This document shows, piece by piece, positions 55,201 to 61,946 of a stretch of DNA of 64,000 bases. The notes below the pieces were generated by a model. The model saw nothing but the letters and a program-made list of their open reading frames with translations. It was not told where the DNA came from and did not search any database. Origin of the DNA: Alviniconcha marisindica (Eukaryota > Mollusca > Gastropoda > Provannidae); the NCBI GenBank assembly GCA_018857735.1, contig JABMCL010000022.1, positions 1 through 64,000 on the forward strand. Direction: 5' to 3'. A program made the translations under genes and the position numbers. Positions within the stretch are counted from its first letter, which is position 1. Each line of letters begins with the position of its first letter.

Positions 55201-58200
55201 TTAACTGATGACTTCATTTTGGTCAGATCAGTCTGCGCTTAGGCAAATACAGCTAAACCCTAATCACTGTGGTTGATGCCTGAATTACACTGATTAGTAC
55301 CTATTCAAATGAAAGTAGAGAAATGTCATGTTGAACTTGAATCCCTTTGTGTGTGTGTGTGTGTGTTACCTTCTTTTGGACTCAGACAGCAAAACTAGTT
55401 GGGCTTTGTAGGGGTTGCAAACACTTTTCAGAACTTGTGTACAGCAAATGCAGTGTCTTGAAAAAAATGTGTACAGCCAAACATGACACTACACACACTG
55501 ACAGCAATTTTATAGGAACAGTCCTGCACTCACCTAGTTAACTTCTGCCTCTCACACCTACAGCAAAATTCTGTGCAAGCCTGACAGATAACAGCACTAC
55601 TTTTGGTATTCTTGAGCCTGGGACCCACCATGGCAATCTGAACATTTTTCATTGGTGCCTGGTTAGATCTTGGTTTTTCACTGGTACTGGCATATTCCTG
55701 GCTAGTTTGTTTGTCTTCTTGAGTAGGCAGCCTAATGTCAGCCAGCTCTGAGCTAGCAACTGTGACAACTACAACAACAAAAAAGAGAGTCAGTTTTCTG
55801 CGTTGTCTTTTGCATCATGTGAAGGGCAGGGCCTATAAGGCATTTGTCAGACCTATACTGGAATATGCAAGCTCTGTCTGGGACCCAGACAATATCTAGC
55901 TGATCAATCACCTGTGTGTGTGTGTGTGTGTGCGCACGTGCGCACGGTGAAAGGCAGCATGATGGACACAGCAGAGGTACTGCAGATGCAGAACATCTAG
56001 TGTCAACAACATGCCGACAAAACTAGGCTGGCCACCTCTGCAACACAGGTGCAGGAAAGCAAGACTAGTGATCTTTTATAAGTTCCACCATAGCTCTATA
56101 GTCATTCACACCAAGCAGAACAGCCTACTATCCCAGTGTCAAGAACCTGTCATTCCTATTCCTTCTCATACCTAGTGCTGTACTGACCACAGGAAATTCT
56201 TTTTTCCCAACGTAATCAAGGATGGGAATTACCTCACTGAGGATGTGGCGGCTGCACCCACCCTTTAGACTTTCCGTTCACGTCTTCCAAAATCAATACC
56301 CTCAGAGTAGGCCCCACCCCACCGGTAAGTAGTGTTGACAGCTAGGGCTGTGCTGGTCAGGGTTTGCCACCCAGTGAACACTAGGGTAGCCAGATTGGCC
56401 AAGTCAGAGATGTGAAATGCCGGTGGGACATTCAAAACCCAACGCATGTTTGTAAGAGTTTTGTTTGCTTTTTGTTTTTTCTGTGCAGAAAAAATTGACA
56501 TAATCTTCAGTATGATGAATGAGGTCACTATGGAAGATGATGCTGAGCTGCAAAATGTGGTCAGTCCTATGTACAAATAAACAGCAGGAAACAAGTAATG
56601 TGGTTGGAAACTGATGTAGGCAGTGAACTACCACTGTCTTGGCAGCTGTCAAAGTTGACATGTTTTGACCACCAACTTTGCACTCCAACATCAAGAGATG
56701 GAGAGAGACTTCTCAAAGCCTTTAATTAAAACACTGTCATACAGCTCTGGACATTTTTGTGTAATCACATGGGGTTTGAATAATTGTAGGAGTGGTTTAT
56801 TTTGTGTTACAACGTGTGTGTTTTCCGCGTATTTGCGACCCATGCTTTGTCTTTGTTATGGGAGACTATTGAAAGAAAGGTTGAATGACAGAGTGCCTTA
56901 CAGTGCTAGGATTACTTCCCTTAGGCCAAACTGTGAAACTTGGTTGTGACAGCAGTGTGTCTGCAACACAACTACTGGTGGGGCTAGCTAACACTAGTGA
57001 CAGTGAACACAACTTCAAATCTACTTTAGCTAATTTTTTCCCTTGAAACATTGTGGTTTAATTACTGTCTTGTGGTGTTGTCCCTACCATTAGTGAAGTG
57101 CTGAAGTTTTCTCACACCACTGACCATCATAAATAGGATCTCATATGTGGGGCCTCAAGCGAAGAAGCATCATGGCACTTCATAGTTCAGGAGCTGTGTG
57201 AGAGTCGAGGTGGCCATCCTGGGCTGTCCGTCCTAACGAGCCTTCTGCTTCAGCATTGGTCTCAGCTTGTCCCTAATATGTCAACCGACATCTGAGGACA
57301 TTAAGCAACACAACTGAACCAAGCATCATGGAATGCAGGAGTCATTCTGGTGGTGACAGTGTAGCGATAGGTATATAATCTCTCCCTCCCCCACCTCCAT
57401 ATCCCCTTTCCCCCCTTCTTTTCATCCCTAATAAGCCTTTTGGTTTCTGTGGACGCATAATAGTGAGCTCATTTCATTCAAAAGAAAGCTTCTGGAAGGA
57501 TGCCTCACACATTGCAAAGTCAGAGGTTTCGAGCTGTTGGCATGTTGGAAAGCAGAATATCTGTATGCAACAGCGAGATAATTTGGGTTGTCAAGACAGA
57601 CTTTTGTGGTTGCATTGCTGCCAGACAACTGGAACTGTTTCTGACCTACCCCACATTGGGTGCCCCTGAACAACGACCTGTGACATCACTGTGACACACC
57701 TGCGGAACAGATTTCAGCTGTCAACAGTCCCAGCTGGCACCATTCCTGGACTGAGAAGAAAAGGTTATGGTACTGGCTGGAACTGCTTTCATGAGCAAGG
57801 CCTATGAGCAAGACCACCCTGTTTATCCAGCACTCCAGCTTCATCACTGTCAGACAATTGCCTGGACCAGACACAACCTGCACATTAGGAATGCCCAGTT
57901 GGACAGTGTTGTTCATTTATGAATGCAGGATCAACCTTTCAAGAGCTGGTGGCTGCAAAAGCATCTTTTGAAAGCAGGGAGTGTCATACCAACAACTGCA
58001 TTCAAGAGCACCTTTCAAAATGACTATGCTGACAGAAGCAGCAGAAGAAACCATCCATAATAGTGATATCACTTGATTTATTTCAGTATTCAAACAACCA
58101 AATGAAATTTCTCCTGTTCATATGGTGATTTTTTTTAAAAACAAAATGTTGGAATGAAAACTACCAGCTGAGTTACTTTTTGTATTGAGTATAAATAAAT

Positions 58201-59067
58201 GGAATGTAAATGTTGATATTAGCTAATTATTGACTGTTTTGGTCTGGTTGTGTTTGCTGTTGATTTTGTTGTATACAGAAGTGTGAGCCAGCTTTTTTTC
58301 CCCCTTTTTTGTTGTTGGTGACTTGTGTTTTGACCTGTGATTGTTTGATTCATCCTGATGTGACCCTGTGGCTGTGCACTTTACAGGACATAGAAATCCA
58401 GTAACTAACTAGCTGCCCTCTGGCAGTCTAATTGGAACAAGAAGAAAGTTCTTGACTGTAATCATACGACCATTCCATTCCAAAGTACTTTTTTCTTATT
58501 TGTCAATAATGCATCTTTGTTCCAGGTTCGAAAGGATCCAGAGCTTTGTCCACACATCGATAAATTGGTTCGTCCTTCCATTGATTACATGTTGACGCTG
58601 CAGTTCCCATCAGGAAATTTCCCTGCTGTGGTTGGTGACAAGGATGATCGACTGGTTCACTGGTGTCATGGTGCCCCTGGTTGGACTTCTATGTGGGCCC
58701 TCGCTTATCAGGTAACTAATGTGTTCCCCAATAACAAACCATTGATTATTCAAAGAATTAAACAAGAATTAAAAGCATCATAAACAGGAAGAAACTTGTG
58801 TTCCAAACGAATAATAAAGAAGCGTATGCCATCAAGCCATCCCTAGACATAAAAATAGTGGCTATCACTTGCTCTGTTTTCCTGTCTCAGACATACAATG
58901 ACAGTCGTTACCTAGAGGCAGCAGAGCGTTGCTGTGAAGTGACCTGGCATCGTGGCCTGCTGAAAAAAGGTTATGGTCTCTGTCATGGGGCTGCTGGCAA
59001 TGCCTATGCCTTTCTGGCATTGTTCCGTCTCACTCACAGCCAAAAACATCTCTACAGAGCTTGCAAG
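25812..59067 (+). CDS. LANCL: LanC-like protein, gene B, exons 1-7 (3' end outside window)
   Basis: Seven exons join without a frame break: 25812-25883, 32877-32994, 34095-34314, 45064-45208, 47837-47977, 58526-58711 and 58891-59067, giving residues 1-353 of about 402 expected. The start MSSRAFPNPFPD matches the LANCL1/2 start (RAFxNPFPD). Then follow YTGQTGIALLYLHLY, FMCGDAGTLAVAAV, HLYGRAGYL, YLGAAHGLAG, LVHWCHGAPG (zinc ligand Cys279) and [13 protein letters not shown] (zinc ligands Cys325 and His326). These correspond to Cys276, Cys322 and His323 of human LANCL1. Known role: cytosolic enzyme that adds glutathione to dehydroamino acids in proteins. There is no Gly at position 2, so no LANCL2-type myristoylation signal. 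Introns 1, 3 and 5 are 7-11 kb and full of transposons. Exons 8-9 were not found up to 64000. Confidence 0.93.
26306..26617 (-). mobile_element. Possible tRNA-derived SINE (repeat B, part 1)
   Basis: ACGTCCACAGAAACCATAAG and GGTCTATCGCTACGCTGTCA recur on the opposite strand at 57325-57465. Toward its right end the minus strand reads GGCCTAGCATTAAGGCATTA, then GGACCTCGTTTCAATAC, which loosely resembles tRNA A and B boxes. The family is therefore possibly a SINE oriented minus, but the box assignment is weak. Confidence 0.5.
26618..26800 (+). repeat. SINE-like dispersed repeat B, part 2
   Basis: Near-identical to 20216-20400 (GTCAGTTGACATATTAGGGA, CCACGGAAACCAGAAGGC, CTCACACAGCTCCTGAAC), and present in inverse orientation at 57175-57310, again beside part 1. 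The two parts therefore travel together. Confidence 0.75.
27417..28550 (-). mobile_element. L2-like LINE relic, C-terminal half of reverse transcriptase
   Basis: The minus strand keeps DDNQLYKS (RT catalytic region, first Asp of the pair altered in context), CMTNNQLQLNNDKMEMILIA, FANIVHNLGVCLDPTLSFQQ, RLDYCNSLLSGCPKYLL, KVQNNAARLIF and LHSLHWLPIEQKIEYKL in one frame of about 250 codons, then a frameshift and a 3' region with an AC microsatellite (27525-27610) and a (TTA)n tail. It is a different subfamily from the copy at 35990-37925. It lies in gene B intron 1, antisense to the gene. Confidence 0.88.
28556..28665 (-). repeat. tRNA-like SINE head fragment
   Basis: AAAAATCCCTTGCTGCACTT, then GAATTGAACCTGCATCAGT, then GAGCTATCCCACCC on the plus strand is, on the minus strand, an A-box/B-box tRNA-like head. 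The same body phrase TCCCTTGCT with AACCTGCATCAGTA stands at 44840-44900. Confidence 0.5.
28709..28770. repeat. (TA)n microsatellite
   Basis: Uninterrupted TA dinucleotides. Frames through it are artefacts. Confidence 0.95.
29301..29358. repeat. (TA)n array, left flank of the inverted-repeat element
   Basis: TA dinucleotides up to the first G of the element at 29359. The array resumes at 32202 on the other side, so the element sits inside a TA array. Confidence 0.9.
29359..32201. mobile_element. 2.84-kb DNA element with 21-base terminal inverted repeats in a TA array
   Basis: Left terminus 29359-29379 (GGGTTCTTCTTCAGTGCTGG plus T) is the exact reverse complement of right terminus 32181-32201. 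TA dinucleotides flank both sides, so the target duplication cannot be resolved. The interior is AT-rich with no convincing transposase. Its most striking content is a motif near AACGCATGTTTCACGTGACA present at least six times in both orientations (29541, 29704, 29867, 29890, 31431, and a palindrome at 31779-31818). It is probably a non-autonomous element that prefers TA arrays. The superfamily is unknown. It lies in gene B intron 1. Confidence 0.8.
30530..30770. repeat. Dispersed repeat inside the TIR element, also at 32530-32800
   Basis: TTTTTTTGTTCATACGAATA, then ACAACATAAAATAATG, then ACCAAACAAGTG, then TAAGCCTAAATTA match in order with 32530-32800; a piece also recurs at 59630-59790 (CACACAAAGACAACAACAAA). 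Either the element captured a repeat, or the repeat inserted into it. Confidence 0.6.
32530..32800. repeat. Dispersed repeat (second copy), just before exon 2
   Basis: See 30530-30770. This copy ends about 75 bases before LANCL gene B exon 2, within intron 1. Confidence 0.6.
32877..32994 (+). CDS. LANCL: LANCL gene B, exon 2
   Basis: Acceptor GAACAG at 32871-32876; exon ends ACTG|GTGAGT, phase 0 in and 1 out. It encodes LIQEFSRPVKENLSALITQL, then QAGLHHVREDDFSVYTGQT, aligning with the helical LTPEFSQRL to YTGWAG segment of LANCL1. Confidence 0.9.
33090..33310 (+). repeat. Dispersed repeat (molluscan-type, copy 3)
   Basis: A G-rich run, then GTGTATTACTTGTGATAACC, GAGATCTTCTGAATCACTTG and AAAGTTGATATAGTGGTG follow the order of 14640-14870 with heavy change. 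It lies in gene B intron 2. Confidence 0.45.
34095..34314 (+). CDS. LANCL: LANCL gene B, exon 3
   Basis: Acceptor TTGTTAG, donor GCAG|GTGAGA; phase 1 in and 2 out. It encodes IALLYLHLYHTLQG, then TYLETAIGYLQPALRHL and TFMCGDAGTLAVAAVVYARL. The CGDAG(P/T)LAV block is a family signature. Confidence 0.94.
34315..35989. other. Start of gene B intron 3, mostly unique
   Basis: Apart from the repeat at 34430-34575 (copy of 22165-22300) and an (AATA)n run near 35285, no feature was recognised. Short frames here have no support. Confidence 0.5.
35990..37925 (+). mobile_element. L2-like LINE with nearly open reverse transcriptase frame
   Basis: From about 36110 one frame runs to 37864 with a single in-frame TAG at 36710-36712. 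It holds KIETIRNKLDVHSSNPPAC, NYHPVSNLSFLSKVLERIV, QSAYRPNHSTETALL, the first catalytic region LTLLDLSAAIDTIDHQ, YGVPQGSVLGPVLFILY, the second catalytic HHAFADDNQLY, then SWMTANKLQLNDSKTE, LDYCNSLLSGCPQYLLDKLQ and LHWLPVTHRIQYKIS. The tail is TTATTGTAAAGCGCCCTGTG and a short TTATTAAAA end. The 5' part with the endonuclease is missing. It is the youngest-looking retrotransposon of the window, sense to gene B, in intron 3. A one-base slip in an A run near 36100 shifts the start of the frame. Family assignment L2/CR1 is from motif style. Confidence 0.93.
38625..39087 (-). mobile_element. tRNA-headed SINE, copy 2 (best preserved)
   Basis: The minus strand starts GGCGGGGATAGCTCAGTGGT, continues TAGAGCGCTGGACTCGTGAT and GCAGGTTCGAATCCCTGC, so A box (TAGCTCAGTGG) and B box (GGTTCGAATCC) are both intact. 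The body is shared with copies 1, 3 and 4, and it ends in GCGCTATATAAAAGCAATCA. It is not a functional tRNA gene: the tRNA-like part passes straight into the SINE body, and the acceptor stem does not close. Confidence 0.92.
39467..39628 (-). repeat. Uninterrupted copy of the repeat split by the LINE at 22-25 kb
   Basis: On the minus strand, CTCCTTCAGTGGCTAAATTT, then GTGCTTAGATGAGGTTAAAC, then ATCAGCGTTAAAAGTTTTGT run without a gap, and so join 22310-22346 with 24745-24865. This copy is the pre-insertion state. Confidence 0.85.
40385..42480 (+). pseudogene. Decayed copy of a multicopy invertebrate protein gene
   Basis: Pieces in changing plus frames read as one ancestral protein: HHGKEVVLVFNKDT (about 40735), IGLMPVLLENAHATAVL (41613), NQTPVLMMDQLLFAIAKEIQ with WLW (41710-41770), NKYVIMTGERGWGLHVEMA (41790-41850), then LVLDFQLCVL and RFALDHVNYEMS (about 42105-42235). 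I recall a multicopy protein family of molluscs and corals with GQxPVxxxDQPLxALAKxIQW, a LGGLHIEM motif and a WFFxLDHxNYARW motif; the order here fits it. Its function is not known and it may be transposon-linked. Many frameshifts and stops show the copy is dead. The family match is from recall and was not searched. Confidence 0.6.
42600..44460. repeat. Tandem repeat, about 510-550 base unit, three copies
   Basis: Phrases CTGCTAAATGGGGATCAGTT (43446 and 43956), TTTTGGTGATGCTGTCAG (42961 and 43772), AAGTTCATGC (three times), TTTCAAAACAATTTTAG-type and CTAATTATAGCCAAAGGC recur in the same order. Unit 1 (about 42600-43064) is cut off by a SINE and resumes at 43386. Units 2 and 3 are adjacent. 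No coding capacity is seen. Confidence 0.85.
43066..43385 (-). mobile_element. tRNA-headed SINE, copy 3 (head missing), inside the tandem repeat
   Basis: The 3' tail (minus strand GCGCTATATAAGCGATCATC then AATCAATCAA) and body match copies 1, 2 and 4 up to GAATGACCGGGATCTTTTAC; the tRNA-like head is lost, as expected from 5' truncation. It breaks the first unit of the 0.5-kb tandem repeat. Confidence 0.85.
44680..44945 (-). mobile_element. SINE variant with diverged head
   Basis: It shares the TGAAAGTTGACCCTGGA core with the SINE family above but has AAAAATCCCTTGCTAAACTG and AACCTGCATCAGTAATGTC where the tRNA head would be. The same arrangement occurs, worn, at 52495-52650 and as a head fragment at 28556-28665, so it is a second subfamily. 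Confidence 0.55.
45064..45208 (+). CDS. LANCL: LANCL gene B, exon 4
   Basis: Acceptor CTTCAG at 45058-45063, donor GCAAG|GTATGT; phase 2 in and 0 out. It encodes LKEMHSVIIKDTGIPDEHLY and GRAGYLAAVMFVQSHLGDD. It matches the LYGRAGYLYALL block of LANCL2. Confidence 0.94.
45620..46770. repeat. Two worn copies of the GTCAAGGTCA-type dispersed repeat
   Basis: At 45640-45830 TGGAATCACTCAGTCAGTCT, then AAGATATCTTCTGAGCTGCT recalls 14680-14760. At 46560-46760 AGTTCAAGGTCATAATGAGG and ATCTTCTGGGCTGCTGAACC are a second copy. Between them nothing else was recognised. Confidence 0.4.
46771..47836. other. End of gene B intron 4, no further feature seen
   Basis: C-rich (46995-47025) and G-rich (47490-47515) low-complexity tracts occur. 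The 116-codon plus frame at 46986 and the 99-codon minus frame ending at 47126 overlap each other and match nothing I recognise. Confidence 0.45.
47837..47977 (+). CDS. LANCL: LANCL gene B, exon 5
   Basis: Acceptor TGTTTCAG, donor CTCTTG|GTATGC; 47 codons, phase 0 on both sides. It encodes VVKAMLASGQALSHKKGW, then PLMYAWHREYYLGAAHGLAG. The AAHGLAGI(F/Y)Y block is conserved in all LANCL proteins. Confidence 0.94.
48543..49567. mobile_element. Short inverted-repeat element (MITE-like) with GGTAACTGACTTG ends
   Basis: At 48712 AGGGGTGTCCACACGGTAAC then TGACTT pairs with the reverse complement at about 49540-49567 (AGTCGGTTACCCTGTGGACA then CCCCT). A second pair, 48543-48600 (CCCACAGGGTAACTGACTTG) and 49478-49530 (AAGTCAGTTACCCAGTGGAC), lies close by. 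The interior shows no coding. Two related elements inserted together, or one element with doubled ends, would both explain this. It lies at the start of gene B intron 5. Confidence 0.65.
49568..52059. other. Gene B intron 5, stretch with no recognised feature
   Basis: AT-rich. One local duplication near 51295-51395 (GAAAATTGATGGCAGCTTAT occurs twice, about 60 bases apart). No supported frame on either strand. Confidence 0.5.
52060..52460 (-). repeat. LINE 3' relic with (CA)n
   Basis: AGCAAAGTCCTACAAATGCA, then a CA microsatellite at 52206-52241, then GAGGAATGTTTTCAGTTTGG and AAAGTAAGAGAAAGG follow the order of the L2 relic 3' region at 27480-27770. Only the non-coding 3' part is left. Confidence 0.45.
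52495..52650 (-). repeat. SINE variant, worn copy
   Basis: ACTGCAGATGTTAATGTATG, then CACTGAAAGTTGAC, then AAAAATCCCTTGCTGCATTG follow 44750-44870 in order. Confidence 0.5.
53395..53848 (+). mobile_element. Tc1/mariner-like transposon relic 1
   Basis: Translation in shifting frames gives CLEMFLTYPIVGSPKVMTQQ, then YIIVAFLRNRFQPATVTRLR, then RISSGIVQNHLYEKGIHARH. These match the Tc1 transposase N-terminal helix-turn-helix and linker (GRPRVTTxxxDRYI, ALRNRF, RRIS(A/S)xTVRNRLREAGIRAR). The catalytic DDE part is absent. The last 80 bases (AACAATTGAATGAAATTTCT) are shared with relic 2 and may be the element 3' end. Confidence 0.75.
53849..55784. other. Gene B intron 5, stretch with no recognised feature
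   Basis: Pyrimidine-rich segment at 54050-54190 and a (GT)n near 55348. The 118-codon frame at 53906 lies over the low-complexity segment and a minus frame mirrors it; both are rejected as genes. Confidence 0.45.
55785..56285 (+). mobile_element. LINE relic, C-terminal end of a Jockey/CR1-type reverse transcriptase
   Basis: Broken frames read CLLHHVKGRAYKAFVRPILE then YASSVWDPDN, then, after a (GT)n insertion at 55913-55933, a LGWPPLQHRCRKARLVIFYK segment and VIPIPSHT, then FFPNVIKDGN and VAAAPT. This order (YK(A/S)xVRPxLEYASxVWDP, WPxLQxRRxxARLxxxYK, FFPRTIxxWN, VAAAPTL) is the C-terminus common to many invertebrate LINEs. It is heavily decayed. Confidence 0.75.
57175..57465 (-). mobile_element. 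SINE-like dispersed repeat B, both parts, inverse copy
   Basis: TTCAGGAGCTGTGTGAGAGT, TCCGTCCTAACGAGCCTTCT and ATATGTCAACCGACATCTGA are the reverse complement of 26618-26800. GGAGTCATTCTGGTGGTGAC and TAGCGATAGG then match the reverse complement of 26306-26445. The relic of a Tc1-like element follows directly. Confidence 0.8.
57478..58120 (+). mobile_element. Tc1/mariner-like transposon relic 2
   Basis: The beginning parallels relic 1 at 53395 (AGCTTCTGGAAGGATGCCTC, TTGGAAAGCAGAATATCTGT). Then follow HLRNRFQLSTVPAGTIPGLR-type sequence and, near 57850-57935, a worn stretch reading RQLPGPDTTCTLGMPSWTVL, which in family alignments precedes the first or second DDE Asp; that acid is not preserved. 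Stops and shifts throughout. The shared end TATTCAAACAACCAAATGAA is at 58087. Confidence 0.75.
58340..58415 (+). repeat. Dispersed repeat with GACCCTGTG core (copy 3)
   Basis: GTTTGATTCATCCTGATGTG, then ACCCTGTGGCTG and ACAGGACAT, then AACTAACTAGCTG follow 7466-7530. Confidence 0.5.
58526..58711 (+). CDS. LANCL: LANCL gene B, exon 6
   Basis: Acceptor TTCCAG at 58520-58525, donor CAG|GTAACT; 62 codons, phase 0 on both sides. It encodes HIDKLVRPSIDYMLTLQFPS, then LVHWCHGAPGWTSMWALAYQ. Cys279 in HWCHG is the first zinc ligand. Confidence 0.95.
58891..59067 (+). CDS. LANCL: LANCL gene B, exon 7
   Basis: Acceptor CCTGTCTCAG, donor GCAAG|GTAAGT; 59 codons, phase 0 on both sides. It has the zinc ligands Cys325 and His326 in GLCHG. 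It is 175/177 identical to 192-368. Upstream intron 6 is only 179 bases and unlike the sequence before the gene A copy. Confidence 0.95.
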
Positions 59068-60837
59068 GTAAGTTTGATATCAAAATGGGGTTACTGTGTA
59101 CTCTTTTTCCATCACAATGTTGTCTATTTGCTTAAGGGGCTGTTATACATCCTACCAAACTGTGCAACTTAGAGGTAGCATACACTTTTAAGAACTTGCA
59201 TACACCAGTGTTGATTTTTTTTAAAGCTTGTTCGTTGTGTATGTTTTGTATGACTGCTACTGTCAAAATAAAATGCTACTGAAAATAACTTTATAACTAC
59301 TGATAAACCATGATGGGTTGGCAACTCTGACCTAATGGTTTCACAGTCAGTGTGCTAAATTGTCAAACATTATGTGAAAGTGAAGACTGGTAACAGCATA
59401 TTTTTTAGCTTAACATGACGCACAATAAAATTAACTCTACAGAAAGGGGAGGGCTACAGGCAAAACATGTATAGAGCTAAACTGTCAAAACATGTATAGA
59501 GCTAAATTGTCATACATGTACCCTCATTGAGTCAAAACATTTTAAGCTAAACATACACTTTTTTAAATGAATTTTCACAATCTGAAATGGAATGAGGCTC
59601 AGAGCAGCTGTGCACAATCAGTGAACATGGGAGGTAATTAGCACTTGAAAGCGGTCACACAAAGACAACAACAAAGACCTAAATTACCTGTAGTAACTCT
59701 CACTGGCCATGCGAATATATACAAGGTACATGAACTCCACCATCCAGAGGATGTACTTCTCATGGAATTTATTTGAAAGGAATGCCTGGTTAGAGCTACC
59801 GTAGGTGACTTGACAGGTCTTTGCTGTTTTTGTGTGACATCCTTTGAGCGCTGATTAACGTTCTTGCTTGTTGAGAGAGTTTGTTTGTTTATGACATCAT
59901 AGTAGCTTGTACAGGACATGTTAAACTGAAAAACAGAAAACAGTGTTTCTGCAAATTAAACCCAGCCTTCTGTCTCAGAGTGTTGAAATAAATAACATGA
60001 AATTAAAGACGAGCAATATATGTATGACCATATTTATCATGTTAAGATGACACACCTTGGAACTAATTGTACAGGGTGGGTAGTAGCTCTGAACAGTTCT
60101 TGTGATTTTGACACTTTTGTACATGTTCTCTATGAATGTTTTTCAAGTGCTCAAAGAAGTTATATCTAAGGATAAAAATGCGTTTGTAATATATCAAAAT
60201 GTGCAGAAATGGATGGGCTTTTAAATTCAAGTTTTGTTTTATAAATTGCGTTATTTGTTGTGTTGTCATGTGACTGACTGTGTTACTAAAAATAGAAATT
60301 GACACGCACATTCATTCATTGGTCTTTCATAATGAACCAAAAAATCAGGATATCAGTCCTAGTTCAACAGCAGCTGATTATTATTGAACAGGAACCATTG
60401 CCCCATCAAACAAGCCAAGTTTCACACATGTAAGTCAATATTTATAGATTTTATGCTCCAGAAATGGAAGCTTACCAAAATCAACTTCACCAAACCTCAT
60501 GAAAACATCACCTATAAAGGCAGTAATAAGGCTAATGCTCAACACCACAAGGCAATATGCAATAGATATTACATTTGTTATAACACTGACATGTTTTCAC
60601 AGTCCCTGGAATCACAAACAGATTTCATAATGTTCAAGCATGGCAACCATTGAAAATGAAGCGCAACATACACACACACATTACAGTGAATTACACTAAC
60701 ACTCATGAAAACTGAGCAGACAGTTTCTGTCACTCTGAAAACACAGGTAAGTCTCACAACCCATACATTTGACATTTGTTTTCTGCTCTTTCTGTTTCTC
60801 TTTGTAACATTTTTTCTTTTTTTTCTTTCTTTCCTTG
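59068..60837. other. Probable gene B intron 7, first part
   Basis: A search by eye for the next exon (FAEWC-type start) was negative. It holds a 25-base duplication at 59462-59513 (AAAACATGTATAGAGCTAAA and its near copy) and a piece of the dispersed repeat of 32530-32800 at 59630-59790. Confidence 0.45.
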
Positions 60838-61946
60838 GTCATAACAGGGATAATAGAACGCGTTGTGAACACACGTTTTTTTGAAACAAGAGGAACATCA
60901 GCATGTACATCAAGATCTGCAAGCTGCCTAATTAGCTCTGTTGTAAAGTCTAGCTGTCCATATCTGTCAGGTCTTTGTAGTTCTGGTATATCTGCATGCT
61001 TCTTTCAGAAATCTTCAAACAAGATAAATGCATTCACATGTGCAATATCAAGAAAGTGGTAAAAGAGAGTTTTCCACCATTTATCTGTTTTACGCAAAGT
61101 GTTATATACTATGAACTATACTCATGTACATCAAAAGACCAATAAAATGATAAAAGTCTTCAGGGTAGGTGTTACTCCATGACTGGTAGAGGGAAGGTTT
61201 CTGGGGCCAACAGTATTTGCATAATCATTTGTGTAAGTACACAACATGCCTATCAGGCAAGGGGTAAAAAACAGTTTTAAAAAGTCCATGGGACGCAGAA
61301 ACTTGCCAATGTCAGCACGGGTCTTGCAGTCCTCGATGTAGACACCAGGTGGACAAGCAGGGCGGAAGGGGGGCAGGGGGTTCCTTGTCCCCAAGTCCTG
61401 CGTGTTGTAGACTTGGTAAATGTAACCAAGTAAAAATTGAAATGTAAAAACACTTGTGCAATGGCATTCTTGTTTTATAAAAGAAGAAGGAAACTCAGAG
61501 TGTAAAATGGCAGATAAATCTAAGTCATTAACCTAATTGTTACGAGCACAAGCTATGTTTGACTGATGGACTAGACTTGAAACATAGAACAAGGTTCAAA
61601 GGTCAGTCTCGCCTATCCACTCATTTCTGTAAATTTCACAGGTGAAATCTTTCACTTTCAGGTCATACTGTTCGGGCTTCAAAACTGAAGCAGCAAGCAT
61701 AAATATCAGTTCCAGTACTATAATGGTGTAGTTTTTGATGAGAACACAAAGAAATGTCATGATTTCACTGAGAGACGAGTGTAAACAAAGTACTTACACC
61801 ACGTGAAGGCCAGGTGTCCATAGAGTTGGATTTAAAAATCCAGGTCCGCCGTCACTGTCATCATCTCCATTCACCTTCTCTTCCTCCCAGACCTCATCTG
61901 AACTATCATATGGCATTTCACTGTCTGAAAACTCATCAGAACTCAT
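60838..61946 (-). pseudogene. piggyBac-like transposase relic, catalytic core deleted
   Basis: On the minus strand an ATG at 61946 opens MSSDEFSDSEMPYDSSDEVW and an acidic stretch, ending near a GTAAGT donor at about 61795. A second segment after a CGCAG acceptor near 61405 reads PPFRPACPPGVYIEDCKTRA, then FLKLFFTPCLIGMLCTYTND and GVTPTLKTFIILLVF, the N-terminal domain of piggyBac-type transposases. After a break, [20 protein letters not shown] and NAFILFEDF, a TGA, then PDRYGQLDFTTELIRQLADL match the C-terminal part. The Asp-bearing core between LLVF and RKTDKWW is absent, so it cannot transpose. It is antisense to LANCL gene B. Confidence 0.8.
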
